A stretch of DNA of 64,000 nucleotides, taken from positions 1 through 64,000 of the forward strand of contig NZ_KL543976.1 of assembly GCF_000711795.1 (NCBI RefSeq), in the 5' to 3' direction. The notes beneath the pieces were generated by a model that ran no database searches, was not told where the DNA came from, and saw nothing but the letters and a program-made list of their open reading frames with translations. Of this stretch, positions 56,001-64,000 are shown piece by piece. Position 1 is the first letter of the stretch. Each line of letters begins with the position of its first letter. The position numbers and the translations under genes are program-made. The DNA is from Vibrio pacinii DSM 19139. Its GTDB lineage: Bacteria > Pseudomonadota > Gammaproteobacteria > Enterobacterales > Vibrionaceae.

Positions 56001-56065
56001 TGTCACAAAGGATCGATGTTTTTTCGAGCCGAGTAGGAAGCACAATTCAGCTAGTGGTCACATAA
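53024..56065 (+). CDS. sbcC: Exonuclease SbcC (Rad50-type ATPase)
   Basis: The 1013-residue SMC-like ATPase has Walker A NGPTGSGKTSILDAI (about residues 34-48), long coiled coils, the zinc hook CPVCGSCEHP in the middle (about 506-515), the signature ATLSGGESFMAALALALGL near 915 and Walker B DTLFIDEGFGSLD near 948. It pairs with SbcD. The gene is rich in Gln codons, as the coiled coil requires. Confidence 0.95.
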   Translation: MKPTKLTIQAFGPFATTEVIDFTQLGSHPLFLINGPTGSGKTSILDAICFALYGETTSNERQGIQMRCDQAALDVATEVELEFELNNKHYRVKRAPEQQAPKARGEGTTTRKHTAALYQIDGEEKLITSKTAQVKGEVTALLGLNETQFRQVMVLPQGKFRELLLASSKEREAIFGQLFQTDVYKKIEYALKDKASAISKAKDEFDNQIRGALQVAEVNSEHALAERHTQLAQELEEAKAGEQAQRDNVNLVQSKLQKAQAVTEQFTKLEASKASLLSHQSNRPAIDALSGKIQLALQARKLAVTYSSLQSALKQHAEFKSNIATIEQRQTEAEQQRKSSLQQLDIAQKNAEQLTSLTEQGYQLEQVKVRLGEKAELEQQVNQLEANKTDLTNKLVKYQALKDQLAVDAESGAKKLEQARKDVTQKVSLEAELIGNQRVLSDLSKLDKLKVELVTLESQTDSKRTTLDQASKALNASQQHANQLEMNWHSAQASILAQKLQAGLACPVCGSCEHPAPAPSVDQQISKQAVQQAREQERAALDAYNRASNSLEQHQHAIAQQSKLIAQAQQDLGQHASRDIKSLSEAINQQKQKLESLSLIDLDAMEKLVVELNQRCINGEEKISQLKEQKLANNSALTVQKQQLQKLISSYDVKYTSLEVVQQHYQQNYQKIEQLKLALETAQQASKQADLVIADIESQAKTNRELLDKAAHQLSLIEQQWQAELAESTLDNEQQFIEGKTSDEQLEQWQKTLNDYNQQTTKIEQTIADLAEQLKQVDKPQLGAIETELATANAEYQILRNKLDSVYSEYQRVEKVQQDIARLHDKNSQLEAQYKVYGTLYDVTSGKTGSRVSLHRFVLGVLLDDVLIQASQRLSLMSKGRYQLVRKTDGFKGAAGRGLDLSVEDGYTGKARDVATLSGGESFMAALALALGLSDVVQSYSGGIRLDTLFIDEGFGSLDPESLDLAIQTLVDLQQSGRMIGIISHVSELKEQMSQRIDVFSSRVGSTIQLVVT

Positions 56066-56108
56066 ACAAAGTGTCAATGCTCTACTGAGCGTAGGCTTTA
56101 GATAAAAT

Positions 56109-56129
56109 GTGCTAAAACTTAATTAGCAC
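56109..56129. promoter_or_regulatory. Small dyad upstream of cqsS
   Basis: GTGCTAA and TTAGCAC are exact 7-bp arms separated by 7 bp, 50 bp before the cqsS start. It could be an operator or a leader hairpin. Confidence 0.3.
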
Positions 56130-56179
56130 GATGAAATTTAAAATAACCACCGGGGCTGCTTTGCGCGGTAAGGAAGTGA

Positions 56180-58237
56180 ATGGACGCAATTCTAGACTCG
56201 ATTCGTAAGGTCTATCAATATGCTGAGCCCAACCTCACTTTGGTTGGGTGGATGGGGCTGATTGGTTTTCCTACTTATTATTATATTTGGAGTGAACTTT
56301 TTCCTCAGCCGTATGAGAACCTTACCCTGCGTATAGCATGCTCAGTGCTGTTTGCTGGTATTGCTCTGCGACTCTATCTACCTAAATATTTGCAACGGTA
56401 TTTAGCTGAATATTACTTTGTCTCTATCGGTATTTGTCTACCATTTTTCTTTAGCTTCATGATGTTTATGAATGAATGGTCAACGATTTGGGCAATGTCT
56501 TTTATGGCCTCGATCTTCTTACATGTCCTACTGATCCACCAAACACGTTTGATGCTTTCTCAGGCAGTCGTTGCTATAGCCGCTGCCTACTTCATCGTTT
56601 ATGGTTTTGATCTAGAAGCCGTTCAGCAACAAATGGTTTTGCCCTACATTCCGATTTTTCTGTTTACCTATGTTTTTGGTAATTTATTTTACTTTCGTAA
56701 TCAAGCGGGTCATGAGGTTAAAGTGTCGCTCGCTAAATCATTTGGTGCGGGTATCGCTCATGAAATGCGCAACCCTCTCAGTGCACTTAAATCCTCTTTA
56801 GACGTACTTGACTCATTGCTGCCACCACTGAATAACAGTCACGCTGCTAGTTACAAGTTAACCGACCAGGAGGTAGCCATTGCGCGAGAAATTCTGACTG
56901 ATGCCGATGAAGTGATTCGTACTGGTAATGAAACCATTGATTTGCTTCTTACTTCAATTGATGAAAATCGAGTCTCAAGAAATACGTTTAAGAAGCACTC
57001 TATTCGTCATGTTGTGGAAGGATCATTGCGAAGTTTTGCGTATAAGAGTGGCAAAGACAAACAGGCCGTTAACTTATTGCCCGGAGATGACTTTGATTTT
57101 TTTGGCAGTGATGCGCTAATAAAATATGCGTTGTACAACCTACTCAAAAATGCCTTTTACTACCAAAACGATAGCGGGTTTAAAATATCAGTCGAACTGA
57201 GGTGTTTTGAACGGCACAATGAATTGGTGTTTACTGATAATGGTGTTGGCATTGAGCCTGATGTGCTAGACAATGTATTTGAAGATTTCTATACCTTTGG
57301 TAAAACAGGCAGTTATGGTTTGGGCTTGCCTTTTTGTCGTAAAGTCATGGTTGCCTTAGGGGGGCAGATATGCTGTCGCTCTGAGCTCGGTCAATGGACG
57401 GAGTTTACACTGCGTTTTCCTCTGTACAACTCAAAAGAAGTGGCCAACATTAAAGCCGATATCATGAAATCAAAATCTATACTTTATATTGGCGGCCAGA
57501 GCAAACCATTTCGCCTGATCAACGAAGAGGCTTTTTATCGCGGTTTTCGCCTGCGTCAGTTATCACTGGAAGCAGCGCGCAATAAACAAGAGTATGAATT
57601 TGAATTTGACCTCATCATTATCAATCTAGACGAAGCGATAGATAACCCAGACGCCTTACACGAGCTTGAGAGTAAACTGCATTTCACTGAAGGGCGGATC
57701 GTATTTCTGTTTAATCAACAAAATCGCTATCACAATGATATTGAACGCCATTTAACCGTGTATCCAGTTGAGGTGCATACCTTTTTACTAAAAACGGGGG
57801 CAATATTAGATGAATTGCTGTTTGAAACTCCGAGCACAAATCGAAATCTTTTACCGCGTAAGCGTGTAGTGACAGGGAAAACCATCTTATTGGCTGACGA
57901 TAACCACTCACTGAGAACTTACACCGCTATTTTACTCGAGCAACAAGGCTTTGACGTATTGCAAGCGGAGGATGGACAGCAAGCGCTTAGCGTAATAGCA
58001 GAGCGCCAAGTGGACTTAATCATCATGGATCTCGAGATGCCTTTAATCGATGGCTTGCAAGCGACTGAGTCAATCCGCCAGTCACAAGCAACGTATTCAA
58101 GTATACCCATATTGGCTTATACCGGCGATTCGAGCCCAGAAACGATAGAAAAAATCCAACAAGTCGGTATGAATGACTTTATTGTTAAACCTGCAGATAC
58201 CAGTTTATTACTTGATAAAGTTGCAAACTGGATATAA
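56180..58237 (+). CDS. cqsS: CAI-1 quorum-sensing hybrid histidine kinase CqsS
   Basis: This receptor for the CqsA-made alpha-hydroxyketone signal feeds the LuxU/LuxO phosphorelay. The 685-residue protein has six membrane segments (about residues 20-172), HisKA with His194 in GIAHEMRNPLSAL, the ATPase domain (NLLKNAFYYQ, FTDNGVGIEP, SYGLGLPFCRK) and a C-terminal receiver with Asp617 (LIIMDLEMPLIDG). The ligand-contact residues known in V. cholerae are present at the same numbers (Trp104, Ser107, Phe162), while residue 170 is Phe rather than Cys. AAGGAAGTGA precedes the start. Confidence 0.95.
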   Translation: MDAILDSIRKVYQYAEPNLTLVGWMGLIGFPTYYYIWSELFPQPYENLTLRIACSVLFAGIALRLYLPKYLQRYLAEYYFVSIGICLPFFFSFMMFMNEWSTIWAMSFMASIFLHVLLIHQTRLMLSQAVVAIAAAYFIVYGFDLEAVQQQMVLPYIPIFLFTYVFGNLFYFRNQAGHEVKVSLAKSFGAGIAHEMRNPLSALKSSLDVLDSLLPPLNNSHAASYKLTDQEVAIAREILTDADEVIRTGNETIDLLLTSIDENRVSRNTFKKHSIRHVVEGSLRSFAYKSGKDKQAVNLLPGDDFDFFGSDALIKYALYNLLKNAFYYQNDSGFKISVELRCFERHNELVFTDNGVGIEPDVLDNVFEDFYTFGKTGSYGLGLPFCRKVMVALGGQICCRSELGQWTEFTLRFPLYNSKEVANIKADIMKSKSILYIGGQSKPFRLINEEAFYRGFRLRQLSLEAARNKQEYEFEFDLIIINLDEAIDNPDALHELESKLHFTEGRIVFLFNQQNRYHNDIERHLTVYPVEVHTFLLKTGAILDELLFETPSTNRNLLPRKRVVTGKTILLADDNHSLRTYTAILLEQQGFDVLQAEDGQQALSVIAERQVDLIIMDLEMPLIDGLQATESIRQSQATYSSIPILAYTGDSSPETIEKIQQVGMNDFIVKPADTSLLLDKVANWI

Positions 58238-58258
58238 AAGCCCACCTCGTGGGCTTTT
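58236..58258. terminator. Shared terminator between cqsS and cqsA
   Basis: AAAAGCCCAC and GTGGGCTTTT form a 10-bp stem around CTC, with A and T tracts giving bidirectional activity for the convergent genes. Confidence 0.85.
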
Positions 58259-58263
58259 ATATA

Positions 58264-59451
58264 TTACAAAATATATAAGTTTTGATTTTTATAAGCCTGG
58301 CGGCAAACGTTAATTAACTTATCAGCTTGGTCATCCGTGATCGAACTATTGAGTGAAAAGCGAATAATATTTTTATTGCGCGGTGTTGCAGGGCGACAAA
58401 ACACCGCTCCAAATATACCATTTGACTCCAAGTAATCTCTCACTTTCTCAGTGTTTCTTTCATCTCCTGTTTCTAATGCAATTATTTGTGAATGACTGCG
58501 TACGCTAATGCCAATATCAATTAATTCCGTTTTAATAGAGTGGCTGATTTCTTCTAAACGCTGACGCTTGTCATCACTGCGTTGTATCACTTCGAGCGTT
58601 TTGTCTAGTCTGTCGAGTTCATACGGTAGCATCGCTGAGCTAAATATAGCGGGATAGCCGACAAAGGGGATGCATTTATCGGCTTGATTGTTACACCAAA
58701 TTGCGCCAGCGCGATAGGCAAACGTCTTGGCTAAACTTGCGGTCATAAAATCAACTAAGTGGGTCAGGTTCTGCTGATGAAGTAATCCGCGTCCTTGTTC
58801 CCCGTGAGTACCAAGTGAATGAGACTCATCAACCAAAATTGCACAACCGTTCTCTTTCGCCACGGCGATAAGGTCGGCCAGGGGAGCGATGGTACCTATC
58901 GTGCTGTAAATCGAATCTACCAAGACGATTCCAGGGCCATGGCGTTTAATCAGTTTACTTAAATGCTTTACATTATTGTGCATAAAAGGGTGGATATCAG
59001 CACCTGCGATTCGAGCCCCTTCCCACAGTGACATATGGGCAAAAAAATCGACATAGATCTGAGTAGAACTGTCACAAATCGTTTGTAGTAATGCCAGATT
59101 CGCAGCCCAACCTGATTGGGATAACAAGCAAGACTGGAATCCTGTGTAGTTGGCCAATTGTATCTCGACTTGTGGTTTAGCTGTTTCATTTTGTAAAAAG
59201 ATCCCAGACATAAACGGGCTATTTTTCCGTTTGCGAATAGCGCTTATGTGGTGTTCTATAATTTCTAGATTATTCGATAAGTCTAAATAGTCATTACTTT
59301 GAATGACCAGATCTTTTTCGGTCGGTACCGCACCTAAAACGAGGTGATGTTTATTATTATTTGAGTAAATTAAGTCATTAAGATAATAATTTAATTTATC
59401 ATTAACGAATCGAGGTAGGGTCGAATAATTATTTAGTTTATTCATCTTCAT
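58264..59451 (-). CDS. cqsA: CAI-1 autoinducer synthase CqsA
   Basis: This PLP-dependent acyl-CoA transferase (alpha-oxoamine synthase family) makes the CAI-1 precursor from S-adenosylmethionine and an acyl-CoA. The 395-residue protein shows SQSGWAANLALLQTIC (about 111), DFFAHMSLWEGAR, VDESHSLGTHGEQG (about 208-221) and the PLP Lys in MTASLAKTFAYRAGA (about 243). The C-terminal block ETGDERNTEKVRDYLESNG is strongly CqsA-like. AAGGATAT fits Met3 (59445) better than Met1. Confidence 0.95.
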   Translation of the reverse strand: MKMNKLNNYSTLPRFVNDKLNYYLNDLIYSNNNKHHLVLGAVPTEKDLVIQSNDYLDLSNNLEIIEHHISAIRKRKNSPFMSGIFLQNETAKPQVEIQLANYTGFQSCLLSQSGWAANLALLQTICDSSTQIYVDFFAHMSLWEGARIAGADIHPFMHNNVKHLSKLIKRHGPGIVLVDSIYSTIGTIAPLADLIAVAKENGCAILVDESHSLGTHGEQGRGLLHQQNLTHLVDFMTASLAKTFAYRAGAIWCNNQADKCIPFVGYPAIFSSAMLPYELDRLDKTLEVIQRSDDKRQRLEEISHSIKTELIDIGISVRSHSQIIALETGDERNTEKVRDYLESNGIFGAVFCRPATPRNKNIIRFSLNSSITDDQADKLINVCRQAYKNQNLYIL

Positions 59452-59650
59452 ATATCCTTTGTTGAAGTCAGCGCCATTTGACAGAGAATATATGAATCAG
59501 TTTTGATAATATTACGAGTCGATCATTTAGTGTTTGCGTGTATAGTTACAAATAAAAATATCAATGGTATTCGTGCTTACATTATACCGCTAGGCTTAAC
59601 CAGTCTTAACTAATTAATAAACATACCGTTTTTTTTATTGATGCAATGTT

Positions 59651-60616
59651 TTATTCGATTGGATTTTGAGTAAAAACCTCCGGCCAGTACATTTTTACGT
59701 AGCCTAAGGTTACCCAAATAACTAAACCAGTCGCCACCGACAACTCAAACAAACCAAAGTTATGTAACCAATACCATTGTGGATACTCGTCAGCAAAAAA
59801 ACTGGTTAGGCGATGCATCGCGATGGCACTGATCACTGAAGGAAAGGTGACCGCTGCGATTGATGGTTGGAATTTAAGTCGCATTAAACGGATATAACAT
59901 AAGTAGATCAGTAACGTCATGGTAATCGCTATACCTGCCAGCGCACCGGTTAATATAGGATCAGGCTCGGCAAAGTTGACCAAGTAGGTCGCGAGCGTGA
60001 GGTTAACGGGGGCGGCCATAATAGCTAATGTCGGCCTGGCTTGTTTAGGTAGCATACCCTCAAAAACCAATCGGTATAGCACCAGAGGCAGCATAAAAAA
60101 GTAGATGGTAATACAGACCATGACTAAGGTTTCAGAAAATAACGTATGGCCAAATTGAGTACCAGCCAATGAGCTACTAATAACCCCAACCGGATACAGA
60201 AACCAGCTTGGTACAATATTCGACATTTTGAAATTGAGCAGTTGAAAGGTAAAAAATAGCAGCATCATCGACAGGTGCAGTAATAATGCGGCGAACCATA
60301 TTGGATATGCAATGATCGGGGAGATTATCGCTAAATAGTCACTAAGAATCAGCAGCGCCATACTCATCGGTGCCATTAAGCTGCCCCGAAGCGGGTGACG
60401 GATGTCGGTGATAAAGGTACTGTAACTACTAAGGTACTTGACTAGAACGGGTAGCAGCAGAAACGCACCCATTCCGGCCATATAAGGGCGAATAGTTTGA
60501 CCTATTTCAGGAATATAAAGTGCCCAAGCATGTCCAAGACCAATCATACCAAGCGCTAATCCTGCTTGAGAAGGTGGGACACTCTGAAATTGAGTGAAAC
60601 GTCGCCAGTTGAACAA
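59651..60616 (-). CDS. TehA/SLAC1-family (TDT) transporter
   Basis: The 321-residue membrane protein has about ten hydrophobic segments in the pattern of the tellurite-resistance/dicarboxylate (TDT, SLAC1-like) family, with PPSQAGLALGMIGLGHAW at the start. Homotrimeric anion channels or exporters are the known members. The substrate is not evident here: chloride, malate or sulphite are options. It lies between cqsA and clcA on the minus strand as a single gene. Confidence 0.8.
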   Translation of the reverse strand: MFNWRRFTQFQSVPPSQAGLALGMIGLGHAWALYIPEIGQTIRPYMAGMGAFLLLPVLVKYLSSYSTFITDIRHPLRGSLMAPMSMALLILSDYLAIISPIIAYPIWFAALLLHLSMMLLFFTFQLLNFKMSNIVPSWFLYPVGVISSSLAGTQFGHTLFSETLVMVCITIYFFMLPLVLYRLVFEGMLPKQARPTLAIMAAPVNLTLATYLVNFAEPDPILTGALAGIAITMTLLIYLCYIRLMRLKFQPSIAAVTFPSVISAIAMHRLTSFFADEYPQWYWLHNFGLFELSVATGLVIWVTLGYVKMYWPEVFTQNPIE

Positions 60617-60742
60617 GTCTAATCCTTAGTTCATTATTAAACCGACCAGTTAAAGTAAAAACTCTATTTTTGATCAGTGCAATCCATTGTCATTAATCGT
60701 TTGCACGCGATAATAACAAGCCAATCGGTTGCGTGGCAAATA

Positions 60743-62143
60743 TCATTCTGGATTGCTTGGCAGATCTTTTTTTCTTAGCTTCTCATTTTTCAATGTTCTA
60801 TGGAGTAATTGACTATAGATAGGCTTACCGCCAAGTAATTGAGCAAAGGTACCAGCGCCTAGACTGGTGATGATCAATGGCAAAATCAGGTAGTAATTGT
60901 TGGTCATTTCTATCACTAGTAAGATACCGGTGATAGGTGCGCGCACGGTGGCAACAAAAAGGGCGCCCATTCCAGCAATTGCAAACATACCTGGAGTGAT
61001 GTCTAACTCGGGAAATAGGCCTTGGGCGATTAACCCAAAGGCGTAGCCGAATAAGGTACCGAGAGCCAGCATTGGGGCGAATATTCCACCGGGAGCGCCA
61101 GAACCAAAACAGATCATCGTGGTTACGATACGGGCTAAAAATAGCATAAGCAGTAGCGGGGCACTGTAACCACCGTTGGTGATGGTTGGGATGAGTGAAA
61201 TACCACCACCGGTCACTTCAGGAAAATAAAGCAGCATTAGACCAAAGCAGCCACCAATCACAGAACCCATCAATAAGTATCGTTTTCTATCATGACGATG
61301 GAATCTAACGAACATATCCTGCGACAACGTCACGAGTTGATTAAATAGCACACCAAAAATACCAAATAGTGCACCGAGCAGCAAAAATAACCACAAAGTC
61401 GCGAGCTCAGGAGCTTGATATTGCGGCATGGTAATGACTGCATCCTGACCGTTGATATATCGAAAGACAATATTGGCGGAAACAGCAGAAACGATCACGG
61501 CTCGCAGTGAAATAAGTGAATAGCGAAATTGTGGGCGCATTTCTTCAACGACAAACATGATTCCTGCTAACGGGGCGTTAAACGCTGCGGCAAGGCCACC
61601 AGCTGCTCCCGAGGCTAATAGAGAGTGGCGCGTATCGTCATTTTTGATCTTAAAGATATCAGTCACCATACGACCTATGGCTCCGCCCATTTGCACTGTA
61701 GGACCTTCACGCCCCAAAACCATGCCGGAACCTAACGCTCCCATACCACCAAAGAACTTAACCGGAATCACGCGCCACCAACGTACGGGACGGATGCCAT
61801 CCATTGCCCCTTCTATCTCGGGAATGCCAGAACCAGAGGCTTCGGGGGCAAATCGGTGTACAAGGAAATAGCCAACAAAAGCGAGCATGGCGCTAATGAG
61901 AAACGCGGCAAGCCATAAAGGGAGCAGGGCGCCGATTTCACTTTTTAACCATTCTGTGCGTGTTTGCGAGACAAAGTGAACTGCTATTTCAAAGTAGGTA
62001 CCGACTAGACCTGCTAACAAGCCGACGATCAAGGACAAGAACAATACGGAAATCGGAGTTTTATCCTTGGAGAGAAATTGATTAATGGCGTCTTTGGGCA
62101 CCTTAGCCAATAACGATTGTTTTAACTTCTCTCTCTTAGTCAT
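60743..62143 (-). CDS. clcA: H+/Cl- exchange transporter ClcA
   Basis: The 466-residue CLC protein has the selectivity motifs GSGIPE (about residue 105-110), GREGPTVQ (about 145-152, with the gating Glu), GIFAPML near 355 and Tyr near the C-terminus. VVEEMRPQFRYS holds the proton Glu (about 203). ClcA exchanges two chloride for one proton and supports extreme acid resistance. The frame extends 16 codons upstream, but MTKREKLKQSLLAKVPKDA matches other Vibrio ClcA starts. Confidence 0.93.
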   Translation of the reverse strand: MTKREKLKQSLLAKVPKDAINQFLSKDKTPISVLFLSLIVGLLAGLVGTYFEIAVHFVSQTRTEWLKSEIGALLPLWLAAFLISAMLAFVGYFLVHRFAPEASGSGIPEIEGAMDGIRPVRWWRVIPVKFFGGMGALGSGMVLGREGPTVQMGGAIGRMVTDIFKIKNDDTRHSLLASGAAGGLAAAFNAPLAGIMFVVEEMRPQFRYSLISLRAVIVSAVSANIVFRYINGQDAVITMPQYQAPELATLWLFLLLGALFGIFGVLFNQLVTLSQDMFVRFHRHDRKRYLLMGSVIGGCFGLMLLYFPEVTGGGISLIPTITNGGYSAPLLLMLFLARIVTTMICFGSGAPGGIFAPMLALGTLFGYAFGLIAQGLFPELDITPGMFAIAGMGALFVATVRAPITGILLVIEMTNNYYLILPLIITSLGAGTFAQLLGGKPIYSQLLHRTLKNEKLRKKDLPSNPE

Positions 62144-62558
62144 AAAGGAATAAGCTCCATGATATGTGGTTTTGCTTGGGTTTGAAGTCAAAATTATACG
62201 CCTGTCTAAAGTGAACTATAGCGATAAGATTGGAATATTGATTTTCAATTATGAGAGAACTAGCAGATCAAGGTTAGTGGGAATTATAGATGTCGGTCAC
62301 AAAAAATTGCATCAAAAAGTAAGATGTCACCTTGCATATTATTGGTTCTGAACCATAGTTAAAGGGTAAGACAATCTGAACCGACCCGCATGGAGGAATT
62401 ATCGTCTTACCTACAATTTGGATGGATTCAAACAACAATTGAAAGCCTCGTTTATTATCAGGTCGATGCCAAATGACATCCTGATTCGCAGACTCACGAT
62501 TGAGTACGAGGGATAGGGCGCACTTTAAGTGCGCCTCTTGTCGTCTATAGGTTTGTGT
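62144..62558. other. Intergenic region with unassigned dyads (yeiR-clcA)
   Basis: No gene is evident. It contains the clcA upstream region, a perfect small dyad TGGTTC-T-GAACCA (62343-62355), an inverted repeat GGTAAGAC/GTCTTACC (62365-62372 with 62404-62411) and a hairpin GGCGCACTTTAAGTGCGCC (62517-62535) that may end the yeiR transcript although no U run follows it. Confidence 0.5.
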
Positions 62559-63530
62559 CTATTCTAAACTAGCAATCTGCTTCAATATCATTTCCAGTTG
62601 ATCCCAAGGTAGCAGCTGGCTATCGATCACCTCTAAACGACTTTCAAACCCTTCAAGCGACATCTGGTTGACCGACACTACTTTATTACTGACATTGAAG
62701 GCAAAGCAGCCATTGTTGGTATTGAGTACGCCTTTGACTCGCTCTGCGTTAAGATCTGACAACATCGAAAATATGTCATCAAAATCAAAGCTAACTTCTG
62801 AACCAAAGATCCAGCCGCAACTGTAATACCCCTGTCCATGATTTTCTTTTCGAATATAGAGTTTGTTTGGTGGCAGTTGAAACTGAGGCTCCATCTCGGC
62901 GTGTTGATGCTGGTGTGACGATGATTGTTTAACTTGATGGCGGCCTGGGTTGTCAAGTAATTCGATTGGAAATCGTCCTTGTTTAACCAGTTGACTGTAT
63001 AGTTTGGCTGGGGTTTGGTCGGTAACCCAATCATTGAAAGCATCAATATCACTGACATGGCACTCATCAACTTTATTTCCAATCACAATATCTGCAATCG
63101 CCAATTGGTCGTTAAAATTTTGATTACCTAAGTATTTAGGATTAGACAAGTTACGCGGATCGACCAAGCAGATTGTCGCTTTTAAATCGATGTAGGGCTC
63201 AAACTGTGTCGAAGATAGGGTGGCCAGTATTTTGTCAGCATGACCGAGTCCGGTTGGCTCGACGATCAATCGGTCAGGGTTGGTGCGCAGTAATGCCGTT
63301 ATCGCAACTGACATCGGTACCCCAGCCGCACAGCACATGCAGCCTCCTGGGACCTCTTTAATCAAAGCACCGTGTTCGGTCATCATGGCACCATCAATGC
63401 CAATTTCGCCAAATTCATTGACCAACACCGCCCAATTTTGATCGGCTGGCTTTTCTTTCAATAAATTAAGAATTGCGGTGGTTTTACCTGTACCAAGAAA
63501 ACCTGTGATGATGTTTGTAGGCGTTTTCAT
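62559..63530 (-). CDS. yeiR: Zinc-related G3E GTPase (CobW/COG0523), YeiR-like
   Basis: This 323-residue GTPase of the metal-chaperone family has Walker A GFLGTGKTTA (about residues 9-18), the zinc-binding CxCC motif in GGCMCCAAGVP (about 63), the guanine motif GNKVD and a CobW C-terminal domain. Internal HQHQHAEMEPQ is a histidine-rich segment. MKTPTNIITG is the start, as in YeiR; the longer frame is rejected. A Zur-box-like dyad 20 bp upstream suggests induction under zinc shortage. Confidence 0.85.
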   Translation of the reverse strand: MKTPTNIITGFLGTGKTTAILNLLKEKPADQNWAVLVNEFGEIGIDGAMMTEHGALIKEVPGGCMCCAAGVPMSVAITALLRTNPDRLIVEPTGLGHADKILATLSSTQFEPYIDLKATICLVDPRNLSNPKYLGNQNFNDQLAIADIVIGNKVDECHVSDIDAFNDWVTDQTPAKLYSQLVKQGRFPIELLDNPGRHQVKQSSSHQHQHAEMEPQFQLPPNKLYIRKENHGQGYYSCGWIFGSEVSFDFDDIFSMLSDLNAERVKGVLNTNNGCFAFNVSNKVVSVNQMSLEGFESRLEVIDSQLLPWDQLEMILKQIASLE

Positions 63531-63549
63531 ACACTTAACCCTGAGATAG

Positions 63550-63568
63550 TTTGTTACATTATAACAAA
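63550..63568. promoter_or_regulatory. Zur-box-like operator
   Basis: TTTGTTACATTATAACAAA has 7-bp inverted arms (TTTGTTA/TAACAAA) around 5 bp and contains the GTTA-N-TAAC core of gammaproteobacterial Zur boxes. It lies 20 bp before the yeiR start. Confidence 0.65.
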
Positions 63569-63652
63569 ACATCCGCTTAAGGCGAAAAATGTCTCGGGGT
63601 AAATTGTCTTAGGGTAATAAAAAGGGCGGCCAATGGCCACCCTGTGAATAAA

Positions 63653-64000
63653 CTAGCGTTTATTCCTAAGATAACGCTTGCGGCGCTCTTCTTTTTTCTT
63701 GATTTTTTGTTCAGCCTTGAGCGTGGCCTCAATTTCGACTTCAATCAGCTCTTGGGTGATCATCTCTGGTACTTCAAGCGTGATTTGGCCTAGGGTGCCA
63801 TTTCTCAGTTCATGCAGTAAGATCTCTGAACATTTATGCAGGTCAACTCGGCCACCAGCGCGTAATGCGCCGCGGCGGCGACCTATTTCTTCCATCAATT
63901 CAATGTCACTTTCAGGCAAGGTTTCTATTTCATAGCGTTGTTTTAGGCGCTCTGGGTAAGCCTTAGCGAGATATTCGACGGTGTAAAAGGCGACTTCATC
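63653..64000 (-). CDS. Ribosome biogenesis GTPase YlqF/RbgA, C-terminal part (partial)
   Basis: The frame is open from the window edge (DEVAFYTVEYLAKAYPERLKQRY) to a stop at 63653. Only the C-terminal helical domain is visible, with MEEIGRRRGALRAGGRVDLHKCSEILLHELRNGTLG-type sequence and a Lys/Arg-rich tail (EQKIKKKEERRKRYLRNKR). YlqF/RbgA proteins act late in 50S assembly. The GTPase domain lies off the window. Confidence 0.85.
   Translation of the reverse strand, partial: DEVAFYTVEYLAKAYPERLKQRYEIETLPESDIELMEEIGRRRGALRAGGRVDLHKCSEILLHELRNGTLGQITLEVPEMITQELIEVEIEATLKAEQKIKKKEERRKRYLRNKR

Noticed and set aside
1..64000. CRISPR array, rRNA operon or prophage structural genes
   Set aside because: No regularly spaced repeats with unique spacers, no rRNA sequence and no phage morphogenesis genes were seen.

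Overview
The window is gammaproteobacterial and fits a Vibrio. It carries the CAI-1 quorum-sensing pair cqsS/cqsA next to sbcDC and a ClcA-type antiporter, a gene set I associate with the Vibrio second chromosome. It also has Vibrio-like tRNA-Cys and tRNA-Leu genes and LiuR-controlled branched-chain acyl-CoA operons. I cannot name the species from the sequence.

Positions 1-4240 are accessory DNA. From the left there is the end of an IS3-family insertion sequence (orfA start and terminal end), a gene for a possible HUH-type nickase, a RepB/Rep_3-like plasmid initiator, five iterons spaced 20-21 bp, and a tyrosine integrase. Next to the integrase is a 28-nt copy of a tRNA 3' end. This looks like a plasmid-type replicon integrated at a tRNA gene whose intact copy lies off the window.

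Positions 4598-18815 hold nitrogen-heterocycle and carbamoyl metabolism. There is a GuaD-like guanine deaminase, then a two-component system (5175-7218) divergent from a secreted DUF336 (GlcG/HbpS-like) protein. The four genes for oxamate carbamoyltransferase and carbamate kinase (allF, allG, allH, allK) follow, with a LysR regulator, a CynX-type MFS transporter, an NCS2-type permease and an ankyrin-TPR protein. The enzyme that would make oxalurate is not in the window.

Positions 18895-20840 encode a receiver-CheC-like protein and a PAS-GGDEF cyclase, translationally coupled. Positions 21021-33748 are two divergent branched-chain catabolic operons. One is liuR-liuA-liuB-liuC-liuE for leucine, with liuD missing from its usual place; the other is a seven-gene ivd-type operon for valine and isoleucine. 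A 15-bp inverted repeat in the shared promoter is the probable LiuR operator. Small conserved genes, a tRNA Cys-Leu-Cys cluster and a second PAS-GGDEF cyclase follow.

Positions 36401-48002 are a nitrate and nitrite assimilation region: nasA-cobA-ybiB-like-nasT, then nitrate ABC transporter genes and nirBD. Both units have sigma-54-like promoters. The leader before the transporter genes contains a strong intrinsic terminator and two hexaloop hairpins of the type bound by ANTAR antiterminators, which fits the NasT protein encoded just upstream.

Positions 48054-64000 hold a DUF4174 protein, a YcaD-like MFS transporter with a 37-bp palindrome in its leader, thioredoxin 2, a FabH-like KAS III, SbcDC, CqsS/CqsA, a TehA-family transporter, ClcA, a probably Zur-regulated YeiR-like G3E GTPase, and the C-terminal end of YlqF.
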